DNA of 64,000 nucleotides, taken from Actinomycetota bacterium. Its GTDB lineage: Bacteria; Actinomycetota; Actinomycetes; Propionibacteriales; Propionibacteriaceae. How positions within the stretch are numbered: the first letter of the stretch is position 1; every line of letters starts with the position of its first letter. The notes beneath the pieces were generated by a model, which worked only from the letters and a program-made list of their open reading frames with translations, searched no databases and was not told the DNA's origin. Made by a program: the position numbers and the translations under genes. Below are positions 14,752 to 31,068 of the stretch, in pieces. The stretch lies in contig JAIUOS010000002.1 of assembly GCA_020161755.1 (NCBI GenBank), positions 1-64,000 of the forward strand. The letters are read 5' to 3'.

Positions 14752-15534
14752 TCAGCTGATCCTGACCCCGGCCTCCAGGTAGAACGTGCGTCCCTCCGCG
14801 CGGGCGGCGAGGGCACCCAACAGGCGCCCGCGGGCGAACGGCGCCATCCGGGCGGCCGCATCCTCGGGCTCGAGCCAGTGGACGGCCCGGATCTCGCGCA
14901 GGTCGGGGGTGAGCAGCGGCACGGCGTGCGCGGTGAGCTCATGGCCGTCGAAGATGAGTTCGACCGCGTCCTCCCAACCGAGGAAGGGCGTCAGCCAGTC
15001 CACCACCAGCAGGCGGCCGACGCTGACCGTGTGGTTAAGCTCCTCCTGGATCTCGCGCACCAGCCCGGCGCGCGGGCTCTCGCCGTGCTCGAGGATCCCG
15101 CCCGGCAGCTCGAAGTCGGGCTTGAACGTGGTCTCCAGGATGCAGACCCGTCCGGCCTCGTCGGTGAGCAGCAGGTGGCTGATCAGGCGCTTGCGGGCGG
15201 TCACGGTGTTCATCACGGCCGTGAACGCCTCACGTCCGCCCACCGCCTCGTCGCGCAGCAGCGCGTAGCGGGCGACGTCGACCGGCCCGTCCGGTCCCGT
15301 CGCCGCCTCCCGGGCCACGCCCTCGAGCCGGAAGCCGGCGCGGTGCAGGGCCCGGCGGCGCAGGGTGTCGAGCGTGCACACGTCCACCTCGACCCGCCGC
15401 ACCTCCGTGTCGGCGAACAGCAGCCGACGGGTGGTGGTGAGCAACAGGTCGAAGCGCTCGGGTGCGTCGTCACCCCGGAAGTCGACGGACGCGACCCCGT
15501 CGACCACCGCGGCCGGCAGCGAGTCCCGGATCAC
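14752..15534 (-). CDS. NUDIX hydrolase with GNAT-like N-terminal half
   Basis: Encodes 260 residues; GTG overlaps the glgB stop (GTGA), so it is the fourth gene of the glgE operon. Residues ~55-100 (RRRALHRAGFRLEGVAREAA and DVARYALLRDEA) resemble the C-terminal part of a RimJ/RimL-type N-acetyltransferase, but the acetyl-CoA-binding V/I-x-x-x-x-Gly-x-Gly/Ala region is missing. The C-terminal NUDIX domain has ILETTFKPDFELPGG and the box GILEHGESPRAGLVREIQEE followed by LN; the usual Gly after EE-x is Asn. NUDIX enzymes split nucleoside-diphosphate derivatives; the substrate is unknown. Its place at the end of a glucan operon may be incidental or may point to a nucleotide-sugar. Confidence 0.8.
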   Translation of the reverse strand: MIRDSLPAAVVDGVASVDFRGDDAPERFDLLLTTTRRLLFADTEVRRVEVDVCTLDTLRRRALHRAGFRLEGVAREAATGPDGPVDVARYALLRDEAVGGREAFTAVMNTVTARKRLISHLLLTDEAGRVCILETTFKPDFELPGGILEHGESPRAGLVREIQEELNHTVSVGRLLVVDWLTPFLGWEDAVELIFDGHELTAHAVPLLTPDLREIRAVHWLEPEDAAARMAPFARGRLLGALAARAEGRTFYLEAGVRIS

Positions 15535-17429
15535 TCCTCGCCGGCGTACTCGAAGAACACCGCACCCAGCGGCGGCACCACGATGGTCGCGCTGGCCGGC
15601 TGGCCGTTCCAGCCCTCGTGGGTCGCCTCCACCTGGCCCAGGTTGCCGTGGGTGTCGGAGCCGTCGTAGATGCCGGAGTCGGAGTTGAAGATCTCCTTCC
15701 AGGTACCGGCCTTCGGCAGGCCGAGGCGGTACCGCGTCCACGGCTCGGAGGAGAAGTTCACCGCCACCGCGATCTGGCCGCCGTTGGCGTCCTTCCGCAC
15801 CCACGAGTAGGTGTTCGACCCGGCGTCGTCGGCGTTCAGCCAGGCGAACCCGGCCGGGTCGGAGTCGAGCTCCCACATCGCAGGATGCGCGCGGTACAGC
15901 TCGTTGAGATCCTTGAACATGCGCTGCAGGCCGTGGTGGCCCCACAGGTCGCTGACCCACCACTCCAGGCTGTTGGCCTCGTTGAACTCCGAGCGCTGGC
16001 CGAACTCGCAGCCCATGAACACCAGCTTCTTGCCCGGGAACGCCCACATGTAGGAGTAGAAGGCGCGCAGCGTCGCGAACTGCCGCCAGGTGTCCTGCGG
16101 GATCTTGTTGATCATCGATCCCTTGCCGTGCACCACCTCGTCGTGGCTGATCGGCAGCACGAAGTTCTCCGAGTAGGCGTAAACCATCGCGAACGTCATC
16201 TCGTTGTGGTGGTACTGCCGGTGGATCGGCTCCAGCGCCAGGTAGCGCAGCGAGTCGTTCATCCAGCCCATGTTCCACTTGAAGCCGAACCCCAGGCCGC
16301 CGTGGTGCACCGGCTTGGTGACGCCGCCGAACGAGGTGGACTCCTCGGCGATCATCACCACGCCCGGCACCCGCTCGTACAGGTGCTTGTTCACGTAGCG
16401 CAGGAAGTCGATGGCCTCGAGGTTCTCGTTGCCGCCGTAGATGTTCGGCACCCACTCGCCGTCGTTGCGGGAGTAGTCCAGGTAGAGCATGGACGCGACC
16501 GCGTCCACCCGGAGCGCGTCGATGTGGAACTCGGTCACCCAGTACAGGGCGTTGGAGACCAGGAACGACTTCACCTCGTTGCGCCCGTAGTTGAAGATGT
16601 ACGTGCCCCAGTCCTTGTGCTCGCCCTGGCGCGGGTCCGCGTGCTCGAAGAGGGCGGTGCCGTCGAAGCGTCCCAGCGCCCATTCGTCCTTCGGGAAGTG
16701 GCCGGGCACCCAGTCGAGGATGACGCCGATGCCGGCCTGGTGGAGCTTGTCGACCAGGTGCCGGAACTCGTCGGGACGGCCCAGCCGCGACTGCGGGGCG
16801 AAGTAGTTCGTCACCTGGTAGCCCCAGGACGGCTCGAACGGGTGCTCGGTGACCGGCATGAACTCGACGTGGGTGTAGCCCTGCCAGGTCACGTACTCGA
16901 CCAGCTCGTCGGCCAGTTCGAGGTAGGTCTTGCCCTTGCGCCACGAGCCCAGGTGCACCTCGTAGATGCTCATCGGCTCGGCGTGCGGATGGCTGTGCTC
17001 CCGCTTCTCCAGCCACGCGGCGTCGTCCCAGGCGTACTGGCTGGTGTAGACGATGGACGAGTTCGCCGGTGCCTGCTCGGCGAAGAACGCCATCGGGTCG
17101 ACCTTCTCGCGCCAGACCCCGTCCGCGCACAGGATGTTGTACTTGTACAGCGCGCCGGTGCCGACGCCCTCGACGAACAGCGTCCAGATGCCGGAGCCGG
17201 GCAGCAGGTGCATCTGGTCGCCGGTCCACCAGTTGAAGTCTGCGTTCAGCCGGACGTCGTGAGCGTTCGGTGCCCACACCGCGAACCGGGTGCCCTTGAT
17301 CTCACCACGCTCGTCGTCGAACACGGTGGTCTCGTGGGCGCCCAGGCGCCGCCAGCACTCGGTGTCCCCACCGCTGTGGAATCCCTCCATGTCCCACCCG
17401 GTGAGCCCACCTGCCAGGTCGTGTGCCAT
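15531..17429 (-). CDS. glgB: 1,4-alpha-glucan branching enzyme
   Basis: Encodes 632 residues, shorter than GlgBs with two N-terminal domains. An N-terminal CBM48 (FAVWAPNAHDVRLNADFNWW) is followed by the GH13 barrel: nucleophile Asp309 in DALRVDAVASML, acid/base Glu362 in VVMIAEES, and LPISHDEVVHGKGSM near the transition-state Asp. The enzyme cuts alpha-1,4 chains and re-attaches them in alpha-1,6 linkage, making branched glycogen or GlgE-type glucan in the cytoplasm. The chosen ATG overlaps the maltokinase stop (ATGA); the frame opens further upstream inside the maltokinase gene. It forms one unit with glgE, mak and the NUDIX gene. Confidence 0.96.
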   Translation of the reverse strand: MAHDLAGGLTGWDMEGFHSGGDTECWRRLGAHETTVFDDERGEIKGTRFAVWAPNAHDVRLNADFNWWTGDQMHLLPGSGIWTLFVEGVGTGALYKYNILCADGVWREKVDPMAFFAEQAPANSSIVYTSQYAWDDAAWLEKREHSHPHAEPMSIYEVHLGSWRKGKTYLELADELVEYVTWQGYTHVEFMPVTEHPFEPSWGYQVTNYFAPQSRLGRPDEFRHLVDKLHQAGIGVILDWVPGHFPKDEWALGRFDGTALFEHADPRQGEHKDWGTYIFNYGRNEVKSFLVSNALYWVTEFHIDALRVDAVASMLYLDYSRNDGEWVPNIYGGNENLEAIDFLRYVNKHLYERVPGVVMIAEESTSFGGVTKPVHHGGLGFGFKWNMGWMNDSLRYLALEPIHRQYHHNEMTFAMVYAYSENFVLPISHDEVVHGKGSMINKIPQDTWRQFATLRAFYSYMWAFPGKKLVFMGCEFGQRSEFNEANSLEWWVSDLWGHHGLQRMFKDLNELYRAHPAMWELDSDPAGFAWLNADDAGSNTYSWVRKDANGGQIAVAVNFSSEPWTRYRLGLPKAGTWKEIFNSDSGIYDGSDTHGNLGQVEATHEGWNGQPASATIVVPPLGAVFFEYAGEE

Positions 17430-18736
17430 CACTGCTCCTTCTCGGTAGCTGCCGGGGGATCGAGCGAGACCCTTCTGGCCTCGTCCTGGACCGCCCGCCA
17501 GGGAATGTGTGCCCAATTGGGACGATTGCGTACTTCGTAGACGACTTCGTAGACCGCCTTGTCGAGTTCATAGGCGCGGAGCAGTGCCGGCTCGGCCCGG
17601 TGGTCGCCGCAGTAGCCGTCGAGGAAGGCGTCGCGGGCGGCCGCGCACCACTCGCGGGCGGCCTGGCCCTCCGGGTCGGGGTGCGCGCTCCGCGCGTAGT
17701 CGAAGCTGCGCAGGAGCCCGGCGACGTCGCGCCAGACCGAGTCGAACTCGCGGCGCTCGGCCAGGGTCTTCAGCGGCTCGCCCTCGAAGTCGATGATCAC
17801 CCACGGCGCCTCGCCCGCCACCGCGCGGTGCAACACCTGGCCGAGGTGGAAGTCGCCGTGCACGCGCTGGGTGGCCAGCCGGCCGGTGCTGGGCGCGGCG
17901 AACAGCAGTTGGACGGCGTGCCGGTAGGCCTCCAGTTCGTGCACCTGCTCGGCGGCAGCGTTGAAGCGGCGCAGCATCTCGGACGCGAGCTCGCTGCCCG
18001 GACGGGACGCCGTGCCGAACGCGTCGGCCAGCCGGGTGTGCAGGTCGCGCAGTTCGACGCCGAGGCGGCGGCAGTCGTCGGTGATGTCGGTGCCGGCAGC
18101 ACAGGCGGCGGTCGCGTAGACCCACCCGTCGGTCACGCCCTGGATGCGCTCGCAGAACATGGCCAGGTCGTAGCCACCGGCGCTGAGCACGCCGTACAGG
18201 TCAGGGGTGATGCCCGATCCGCTGAGCGCGCCGAGCACCTCGGCGTCCAGGTTGCGGCCGGGTTCGAGCTTGCGGAACAGCTTGAGCAGGGTGTGGTCGC
18301 CGATCATCACGGTGGTGTTGCTCTGCTCGCCGGTGAACAGCCGCATCGGTGCCGCCGGGTCGGCCTGGGAGGCGTCCGCCCAGTCCATGCCGGCCGGCGG
18401 GCTCTCGACCAGCGCCCGGACCAGCGCGGCGACGGCCGGCGGGTGGCTCGGCGCGTCCACCACGTCGACCTCGCCGAGGCCGTCCAGCGTGGTGGTACCG
18501 ACCGGGAGCCCGGCCGGTGCGGTGCCGGCCGGCAGGTAGGCGACCAGCAGCTGGTAGTACTCGGTGCGTCCGTCGGTGTAGGCGATCTCGGCCAGCTCGG
18601 AGCGGACGGCCGGCCACTCGCCGCCCGCGGTGTACCAGGGCAGGGGGGTGAGGCCGGCGACCCGGGCGCCCAGGCCCTTGCCGCCGAACCAGCGGGCCTG
18701 GCGCAGGTAGCCCTCCCAGGCGGACGCGGTGTTCAC
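17429..18736 (-). CDS. mak: Maltokinase
   Basis: Encodes 435 residues. The enzyme phosphorylates maltose at O1 with ATP, giving maltose-1-phosphate for GlgE. The N-terminal region has the Mak signature ARWFGGKGLGARVAGL; the kinase part has EQSNTTVMIGDHTLLKLFRKLEPG (ATP-contact Lys), the catalytic RVHGDFHLGQVLHR and the DFEGEP metal motif replacing DFG. It begins 10 bp after glgE ends and overlaps the glgB start, so the three enzymes are produced together. No TreS domain is fused, and no treS gene is present nearby. Confidence 0.94.
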   Translation of the reverse strand: MNTASAWEGYLRQARWFGGKGLGARVAGLTPLPWYTAGGEWPAVRSELAEIAYTDGRTEYYQLLVAYLPAGTAPAGLPVGTTTLDGLGEVDVVDAPSHPPAVAALVRALVESPPAGMDWADASQADPAAPMRLFTGEQSNTTVMIGDHTLLKLFRKLEPGRNLDAEVLGALSGSGITPDLYGVLSAGGYDLAMFCERIQGVTDGWVYATAACAAGTDITDDCRRLGVELRDLHTRLADAFGTASRPGSELASEMLRRFNAAAEQVHELEAYRHAVQLLFAAPSTGRLATQRVHGDFHLGQVLHRAVAGEAPWVIIDFEGEPLKTLAERREFDSVWRDVAGLLRSFDYARSAHPDPEGQAAREWCAAARDAFLDGYCGDHRAEPALLRAYELDKAVYEVVYEVRNRPNWAHIPWRAVQDEARRVSLDPPAATEKEQ

Positions 18737-18746
18737 GGCCCGGCCC

Positions 18747-20831
<2,085 letters not shown>

Positions 20832-21054
20832 GGTGCCAACCTAGCGTCTGGTCCGGGGCTGCGGGAGGGGCGTGCCCACGTGAGGTGTTCGACCGTCGAA
20901 CCGGCGTCCGGCAGCTATGGTCCGACCCGGATCAGGATCTCGCCGTGGACCACGCCCGTGGGTGTGGGCCCCGCCGATGGGGGCATGGCTACCGAGCGTT
21001 CCCCGCGGGGTCCCGACGCCCGGACTAGCCTTGGGCACAGGAGGCGTGGTTGCC

Positions 21055-21285
21055 ATGGCGAAGCACAAGAGGTGGGACGAGTTGTCCCCGTTGGCCAAGG
21101 TCGCGATCGTCAAGCTGGCGGTCATCGACATCGGGATGAGGACGTGGGCGCTGGTCGACGTCGCCCACCGGCGTCCGGACCGGATCAAGGGCTCCAAGAC
21201 CGGCTGGGTGGTCGCGCTCACCCTCGTCAACAGCGCCGGCGTGCTGCCCGCCGCCTACCTGCTGCTGGCCCGCAAGCCCGACTGA
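21055..21285 (+). CDS. Small membrane protein, PLDc_N-like
   Basis: Encodes 76 residues from the ATG after a CAGGAGGCG Shine-Dalgarno; TAGCCT at 21026-21031 is a likely -10. The body has a Lys/Arg-rich start (MAKHKRWDEL), a helix around VAIVKLAVIDIGMRTW and a C-terminal membrane helix (WVVALTLVNSAGVLPAAYLLL), the last part reminiscent of the PLDc_N single-pass family. The function is unknown. It is transcribed away from glgE and converges on the P-loop kinase gene. Confidence 0.6.
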   Translation: MAKHKRWDELSPLAKVAIVKLAVIDIGMRTWALVDVAHRRPDRIKGSKTGWVVALTLVNSAGVLPAAYLLLARKPD

Positions 21286-21294
21286 GCTTCCGCG

Positions 21295-21888
21295 CTACGC
21301 CGGTGCCTGCTCCCCGTACTGGTCGGGCAGCGACGGCCACCGCTGCGACGCCCACTGCGACCAGGTCGAGAAACCGGCCGGGACCGGCGGCACCACCGAG
21401 CCCTCCAGTTCGTCGCTGTCGGGCGCCTCGAACTGTCCGCGCCACTGCTCGAGTTCGACGTCGCTCATGTGGAACGTCTGCTCGGGGGTCGCGGCGAACC
21501 GCGTGAGCACGCGGCGGCGCTGCTCCTCGGGGTCGATCGGCAGGTACACCACCCGGCAGTCCACACCGAGCGTGCCCGCGATCCAGCGCAGCGCGGAGCG
21601 TTCGTCGCGGCCCCAGAAACCGAAGTCGAACACCACGTCCGTGCCCAGTTCGGCGGCCCGCAGGCCGAGGTGGAGCAGCTTGCCCTCGACGAGGTCGCGC
21701 AGGTCCGGCGGGTTCGCGTCACCGAACAGCAGGATCTGCCACTCGTCCGGGGTGAACCGCAGCGCCGGTCCGGCCTGCTCGAGTTCCTTCGCCCGCGTGG
21801 TCTTGCCCGCCCCGGGCAGGCCGACGACCAGGTGGACGGTCGCGGGCCGCGCGTCCGGGTCTCGCCCGGTCACCACGGGGGTCGGCAC
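21295..21888 (-). CDS. P-loop kinase-like ATPase (AAA_33 type)
   Basis: Encodes 197 residues. Walker A is GLPGAGKTT (residues 23-31), followed by RFTPDEWQILLFGDAN as in small-molecule and 5'-hydroxyl kinases of the AAA_33 family, then a strand DVVFDFGFW and a lid-like RRVLTRFAATPEQ. It should phosphorylate a small substrate or a nucleic-acid end; which one is unknown. The GTG start lies 2 bp after the glgX stop, so expression is probably coupled to glgX. The C-terminus carries a Pro- and Trp-rich stretch (FSTWSQWASQRWPSL). Confidence 0.78.
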   Translation of the reverse strand: MPTPVVTGRDPDARPATVHLVVGLPGAGKTTRAKELEQAGPALRFTPDEWQILLFGDANPPDLRDLVEGKLLHLGLRAAELGTDVVFDFGFWGRDERSALRWIAGTLGVDCRVVYLPIDPEEQRRRVLTRFAATPEQTFHMSDVELEQWRGQFEAPDSDELEGSVVPPVPAGFSTWSQWASQRWPSLPDQYGEQAPA

Positions 21889-21890
21889 GG

Positions 21891-24095
<2,205 letters not shown>

Positions 24096-24120
24096 AGGAC
24101 TCAGCTCCCCCTCCTGGAAT

Positions 24121-24195
24121 GTGAACGTTCCATAGTGTCGCCTAACCTTCGTGGAGGGTCCAACCGCGACCCTCCGAAATGGGAAATCGTTTCAC
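24121..24195. promoter_or_regulatory. Divergent control region of glgX and the desulfurase gene
   Basis: Two LacI/CRE-like pseudo-palindromes with central CG are seen: GTGAACGTTCCA (24121-24132) and GGGAAATCGTTTCAC (24181-24195). Between them is an 8-bp perfect stem, GGAGGGTC at 24153-24160 pairing with GACCCTCC at 24168-24175. A sugar-responsive LacI repressor acting on glgX is plausible. The second site lies in the desulfurase 5' region, so either gene could be controlled. Confidence 0.4.
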
Positions 24196-24217
24196 TGGCT
24201 CTCAGGGAGGAGCACCG

Positions 24218-25339
24218 ATGGTCGCCCGCACCTACTTCGACCACGCGGCCTCCTCGCCGACGCTGCCCGAAGCGGTCGCCGCGATGACCCGGGTTCTCGG
24301 GGCAGCCGGCAACCCGAGTTCGCTGCACGCGTCCGGACGCGCGGCGCGGAGCGTGCTCGAGGACGCGCGGGAATCGCTGGCCGGGGACCTCGGCGCGCAC
24401 CCCACCGAGGTGGTGTTCACCTCCGGCGGCACCGAGGCCAACAACCTCGCGCTGCTCGGTGCACGCAGCGATGCCCGGCCGGTCCTGGCGGTGTCGGCGA
24501 TCGAGCACCCGTCGGTCGCCGCGGTGCGTGACCGGCCGGGCGAGGTCGTGGTGCTGCCGGTGGCCGCGTCCGGTCATCTCGAGGTGGCGGCCGCAGGTGA
24601 GCTCGTCGACGAGCGCACGGGGCTGGTGTCGGTGATGTGGGTGAACAACGAGACCGGGGCGGTGCAGCCGGTGGCGGAGGTCGTCGCGCTGGCCCACGAC
24701 CGTGGCGCGCTCGCGCACTCGGACGGCGTGCAGGCGTTCGGTCACCTGGCGGTGGACTTCGCCGCCTCCGGTCTGAACCTGCTGAGTGTGTCCGCCCACA
24801 AGCTCGGCGGCCCGGTGGGCATCGGTGCGCTGCTGGTGCGGCGGGGGACGGTCCTGCGTCCGTCGGGCTTCGGCGGCGGCCAGGAGGCCCGGCTGCGGTC
24901 GGGCACGGTGCCGGTGGCGCTCGCGGCGGGGTTCGCCGCCGCCTCGGGGGCGGCGTCCGTTCGTCTCGCTGCGGAGGCGGAGCGGCTGGCCGGGTTGCGG
25001 GACCGCCTCCTCTCGGGGGCCGTTTCCGCGATACCCGACGTCGGCGTCAACACGGTCGGGCCGTGCGGTCCGGCGATCGTCAACCTGACCTTCCGCGGCG
25101 CCCGGGCCGACGACGTCCTGCTCCTGCTGGACGCCGCGGGCTTCGACGCGTCCACCGGTTCGGCGTGCACGGCCGGGGTGCACCAGCCGAGCGAGGTCCT
25201 GCTGTCGATGGGACGCCCGCTGGACGAGGCGTCCTCGAGCCTGCGGTTCTCGTTCGGCCCCGACACCACCGCCGCCGACGTGGACGCGCTGCTCGCCGTC
25301 CTGCCCGGCGTGGTGTCCCGAGCCCGCAGTGCGGCCTGA
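24218..25339 (+). CDS. iscS: Cysteine desulfurase (IscS/NifS family)
   Basis: Encodes 373 residues. It is a PLP enzyme that removes sulfur from cysteine as a persulfide. TYFDHAASSP starts the fold; the PLP Lys is 195 in SVSAHKLGGPVG; the catalytic Cys317 sits in STGSACTAGVHQPSEVL. GTEANNLALL contacts PLP phosphate. The AGGGAGGAG ribosome-binding site selects the ATG, 13 codons inside the longest open frame. The stop overlaps the VanZ-RDD gene; mnmA follows further down, which fits sulfur supply for tRNA 2-thiouridine. In M. tuberculosis iscS and trmU are also neighbours. Confidence 0.92.
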   Translation: MVARTYFDHAASSPTLPEAVAAMTRVLGAAGNPSSLHASGRAARSVLEDARESLAGDLGAHPTEVVFTSGGTEANNLALLGARSDARPVLAVSAIEHPSVAAVRDRPGEVVVLPVAASGHLEVAAAGELVDERTGLVSVMWVNNETGAVQPVAEVVALAHDRGALAHSDGVQAFGHLAVDFAASGLNLLSVSAHKLGGPVGIGALLVRRGTVLRPSGFGGGQEARLRSGTVPVALAAGFAAASGAASVRLAAEAERLAGLRDRLLSGAVSAIPDVGVNTVGPCGPAIVNLTFRGARADDVLLLLDAAGFDASTGSACTAGVHQPSEVLLSMGRPLDEASSSLRFSFGPDTTAADVDALLAVLPGVVSRARSAA

Positions 25340-26205
25340 TGCCGGGTCAGTTCAGCGTCGGGGCCGGCTACCGGGCCTTCGTGTACCTCGCGCTCGCCGG
25401 GGTGGCGTGGCTGGCGTACACGCTCTGGCTGTGGCGCCGGGAGGGACGGACCGCCCCGCGCCGGGTGCTGGCCCACAGCGCGTTCGGGCTCTACTTCGTG
25501 GTGATGTGGGGAGTGGTGCTGATGCCATTCCCGGACGAGGAGGTGCTCGTGGAGCCCGCGCCGGTGAACCTGGTGCCGTTCGCCTGGCTCGTCGACGCCA
25601 ACGCCGGCGTCCGGTACGTCGGTGGCGGCCTGGGCGCGTGGCTGACCAACCGGACGGTGGTCTACGTCGCATCCAACCTGCTGCTGACGGTGCCGCTCGG
25701 CGCGTACCTGCGGCGGGCACGTTCGTGGAGGCTGCCGACCACCGCGCTGGCCGCGTTCGGGCTGTCGCTGGCGTTCGAGCTCACCCAGCTCACCGGCGTG
25801 TGGGGGCTGTTCGGCATGCGCTACCGCACCTTCGACGTCGACGACCTGATCGCCAACACCCTGGGCGCCGTGGTCGGTTGGGCGCTGGTCCCGCTGCTGG
25901 TCCTGCTGCCGGCGCGGCGCGCGGGCACCGCGTCCGTCCGCGCGGGGGGTGTCGGACGCCGGGTCGCCGCCCTCGGGCTGGACCTGCTGGTGTGGCAACT
26001 GCTGTACCTGGTGGTCTGGTTGCTGGTGTGGACGGCCTTGGCCGGCCTGGGCGGGGCGGTCGATCAGCGGCTGGCGATCGGGTTGTGGGTTCTCGCCGCA
26101 GTCGCGGTGCTCGCCGGTTGCCCGCTGGCCTGCCGTGGCGCCACGCCTGGCACCGCGTTGCTGGGCATCGGGCGGCCGGTCGGGCCGGCCACCGCGCGGA
26201 CGTAG
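25339..26205 (+). CDS. VanZ-like and RDD domain fusion membrane protein
   Basis: Encodes 288 residues; its ATG overlaps the TGA of the desulfurase gene. The N-terminal ~195 residues are VanZ-like, with five helices and the pattern [15 protein letters not shown] ... NLVPFAWL ... [14 protein letters not shown] ... [16 protein letters not shown]. The last ~90 residues look like an RDD domain ([17 protein letters not shown] and the closing [12 protein letters not shown]). The RDD Asp is present. VanZ relatives give glycopeptide tolerance or act in envelope biology; RDD proteins include osmoprotective antiporters. The role is unknown. TAGACT at its stop is a -10 candidate for mnmA. Confidence 0.75.
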   Translation: MPGQFSVGAGYRAFVYLALAGVAWLAYTLWLWRREGRTAPRRVLAHSAFGLYFVVMWGVVLMPFPDEEVLVEPAPVNLVPFAWLVDANAGVRYVGGGLGAWLTNRTVVYVASNLLLTVPLGAYLRRARSWRLPTTALAAFGLSLAFELTQLTGVWGLFGMRYRTFDVDDLIANTLGAVVGWALVPLLVLLPARRAGTASVRAGGVGRRVAALGLDLLVWQLLYLVVWLLVWTALAGLGGAVDQRLAIGLWVLAAVAVLAGCPLACRGATPGTALLGIGRPVGPATART

Positions 26206-26242
26206 ACTCTTCGGGTCCTGCGATGCTTTGGAGGAGACGGAC

Positions 26243-27318
26243 GTGCGGGTGCTGGCGGCGATGTCGGGCGGAGTGGACTCCGCCGTGGCCGCCGCGCGCC
26301 TGGTCGACGCCGGCCACGACGTGGTGGGCGTCCACCTCGCCCTGTCGAAGAACCCCGAGACCTACCGCAGCGGCGCCCGCGGGTGCTGCTCCCTGGAGGA
26401 CTCCCACGACGCGCGGCGCGCGGCCGACGTGCTGGGCATCCCGTTCTACGTGTGGGACTTCGCCGAACGCTTCGCCGAGGACGTGGTGGCCGACTTTGTC
26501 AGCGAGTACGCGGCCGGGCGCACCCCGAACCCGTGCCTGCGCTGCAACGAGAAGATCAAGTTCGCCGCAGTGCTCGAGCGGGGGCGCGCGTTGGGCTTCG
26601 ACGCGGTGGCGACCGGGCACTACGCACGGCTCGCGACGTCCGGCGACCGGGTGTCCCTGCACCGGGCCGCCGAGCCGGCGAAGGACCAGTCCTACGTGCT
26701 CGGGGTGCTGGACGCCGACCAGCTGCGGCACTCGCTGTTCCCGCTGGGCGACGACACCGCCAAGGCCGAAGTGCGGGCCGAAGCGGCCGCGCGCGGGCTC
26801 AGCCTGGCGAAGAAGCCCGACAGCCACGACATCTGCTTCATCCCCACCGGCGACACCGCCGGGTTCCTGCACTCGCGGCTCGGGCGCCGGGCGGGCGACA
26901 TCGTCGACACCGACGGCGAGGTACTGGGGGCCCACACCGGCACTCACCAGTTCACCGTCGGGCAGCGCCACGGGCTGCACCTGTCGGTGCCGGCGCCGGA
27001 CGGGCGTCCGCGGTTCGTGGTAGGCCTCGACCCGGTGGCCAACACCGTCACCGTCGGCCCGCGGACCGCGCTGGCGGTGCGGACGATCGACGGGATCCGT
27101 CCGACCTGGACGGAGAAGCCGGTCGCGGGCGTGTGGCGCGGGCTGGTGCAGGTGCGCGCGCACGGCGAGGCGATGCCCGCCTTCATCGCCGCGATCGGCG
27201 ATGGCGTCCGGATCGAGCTGGACGAGCCGGCGTACGGCATCGCGCCCGGGCAGGCGGCCGTCTACTACGACGGCGACCGCGTGGTGGGCTCGGCGACGAT
27301 CTCGGCCACGGCGGCCTG

Positions 27319-27319
<1 letters not shown>
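26243..27319 (+). CDS. mnmA: tRNA-specific 2-thiouridylase
   Basis: Encodes 358 residues. MnmA activates U34 of Lys, Glu and Gln tRNAs with ATP and inserts sulfur relayed from a desulfurase. The ATP PP-loop is MSGGVDSAV (residues 7-15). The catalytic pair is Cys101 ([12 protein letters not shown]) and Cys198 ([11 protein letters not shown]); Cys98 is an additional nearby cysteine. [17 protein letters not shown] and the C-terminal beta-domain complete the fold. The GTG start has a GGAGGAG site. A likely -10 TAGACT (26203-26208) overlaps the preceding stop. The next gene overlaps its stop (TGATG). Confidence 0.95.
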
Positions 27320-30520
<3,201 letters not shown>

Positions 30521-30529
30521 GATGGGCGC

Positions 30530-30733
30530 ATGCCCGAAGGCCTGAACTCCGACCTCAACCTGAACGTGGGCGCCCCGCCGCGGGTGCGTCCGCAGCTGGG
30601 GGAGTGGGGCCCGCTGGAGGTGCCGTCCACCCGCACCAAGAAGCGCATGCGCTGGTGGGCGATCCTCGCCGTCGTCGTCGCGACTGCCGCGGTCAGCGCC
30701 TACGGCTACTGGATGTACACCCTCCTTCGCTGA
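30530..30733 (+). CDS. Short single-pass membrane protein
   Basis: Encodes 67 residues with a Pro/Arg-rich N-terminal half (VGAPPRVRPQLGEWGPLEVP) and one membrane helix around residues 42-60 (WWAILAVVVATAAVSAYGYW). TAGGAT at 30518-30523 overlaps the ligA stop and lies 6 nt before the ATG, so it is probably leaderless with its own promoter. No family is recognised. The gene is followed by a repeat-rich non-coding island. Confidence 0.6.
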   Translation: MPEGLNSDLNLNVGAPPRVRPQLGEWGPLEVPSTRTKKRMRWWAILAVVVATAAVSAYGYWMYTLLR

Positions 30734-30753
30734 CTGCCGGACGGACCCTCGAC

Positions 30754-30914
30754 GCTCCCGGTGGAGCCTGTGGGCGCTGCGAGTCAACGCAACGGTCCCG
30801 GAGAGCCTGTAGGCGCAGCGAGTCGCGCACCGATCCCTGAGAGCCTGTGGGAGTAGCGAGTCGCGCACCGGTCCCTGAGGAGCCCGTGAGCGCAGCGAGC
30901 GGGCGTCACGAAGG
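30754..30914. repeat. Four tandem ~40-bp units ending in a dispersed element
   Basis: Units begin at 30754, 30794, 30832 and 30870 and share the pattern (G)GTCCC(T/G)GAG-AGCC(T/C)GT-GGCGCAGCGAGTC. Two central units are exactly 38 bp and about 90% alike. The last unit contains the 43-bp element bounded by TCCCTGAGGAGC (30872-30883) and GCGTCACGAAGG (30903-30914), also found at 1027-1071. The others look like decayed relatives that lost the right flank. Confidence 0.75.
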
Positions 30915-30948
30915 GCATGAGCGCCTGGCATTCGGCGTTCGGGCGAAC

Positions 30949-31016
30949 CGATTCGCACTGGATCGCGTCGCGTCTGGCCGAATTCGCCCACCCGAGGATC
31001 GATCCAGGGCGAATCG
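30949..31016. repeat. 17-bp inverted repeat
   Basis: CGATTCGCACTGGATCG (30949-30965) and CGATCCAGGGCGAATCG (31000-31016) are inverted copies that match at 16 of 17 positions with a 34-nt spacer. It lies between the tandem array and the 72-bp palindrome. Confidence 0.7.
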
Positions 31017-31068
31017 CGTACCGCGGCTCGTGGTGACGGTGCACCCCCGGCCTGCGCCGGCCCCCGTC

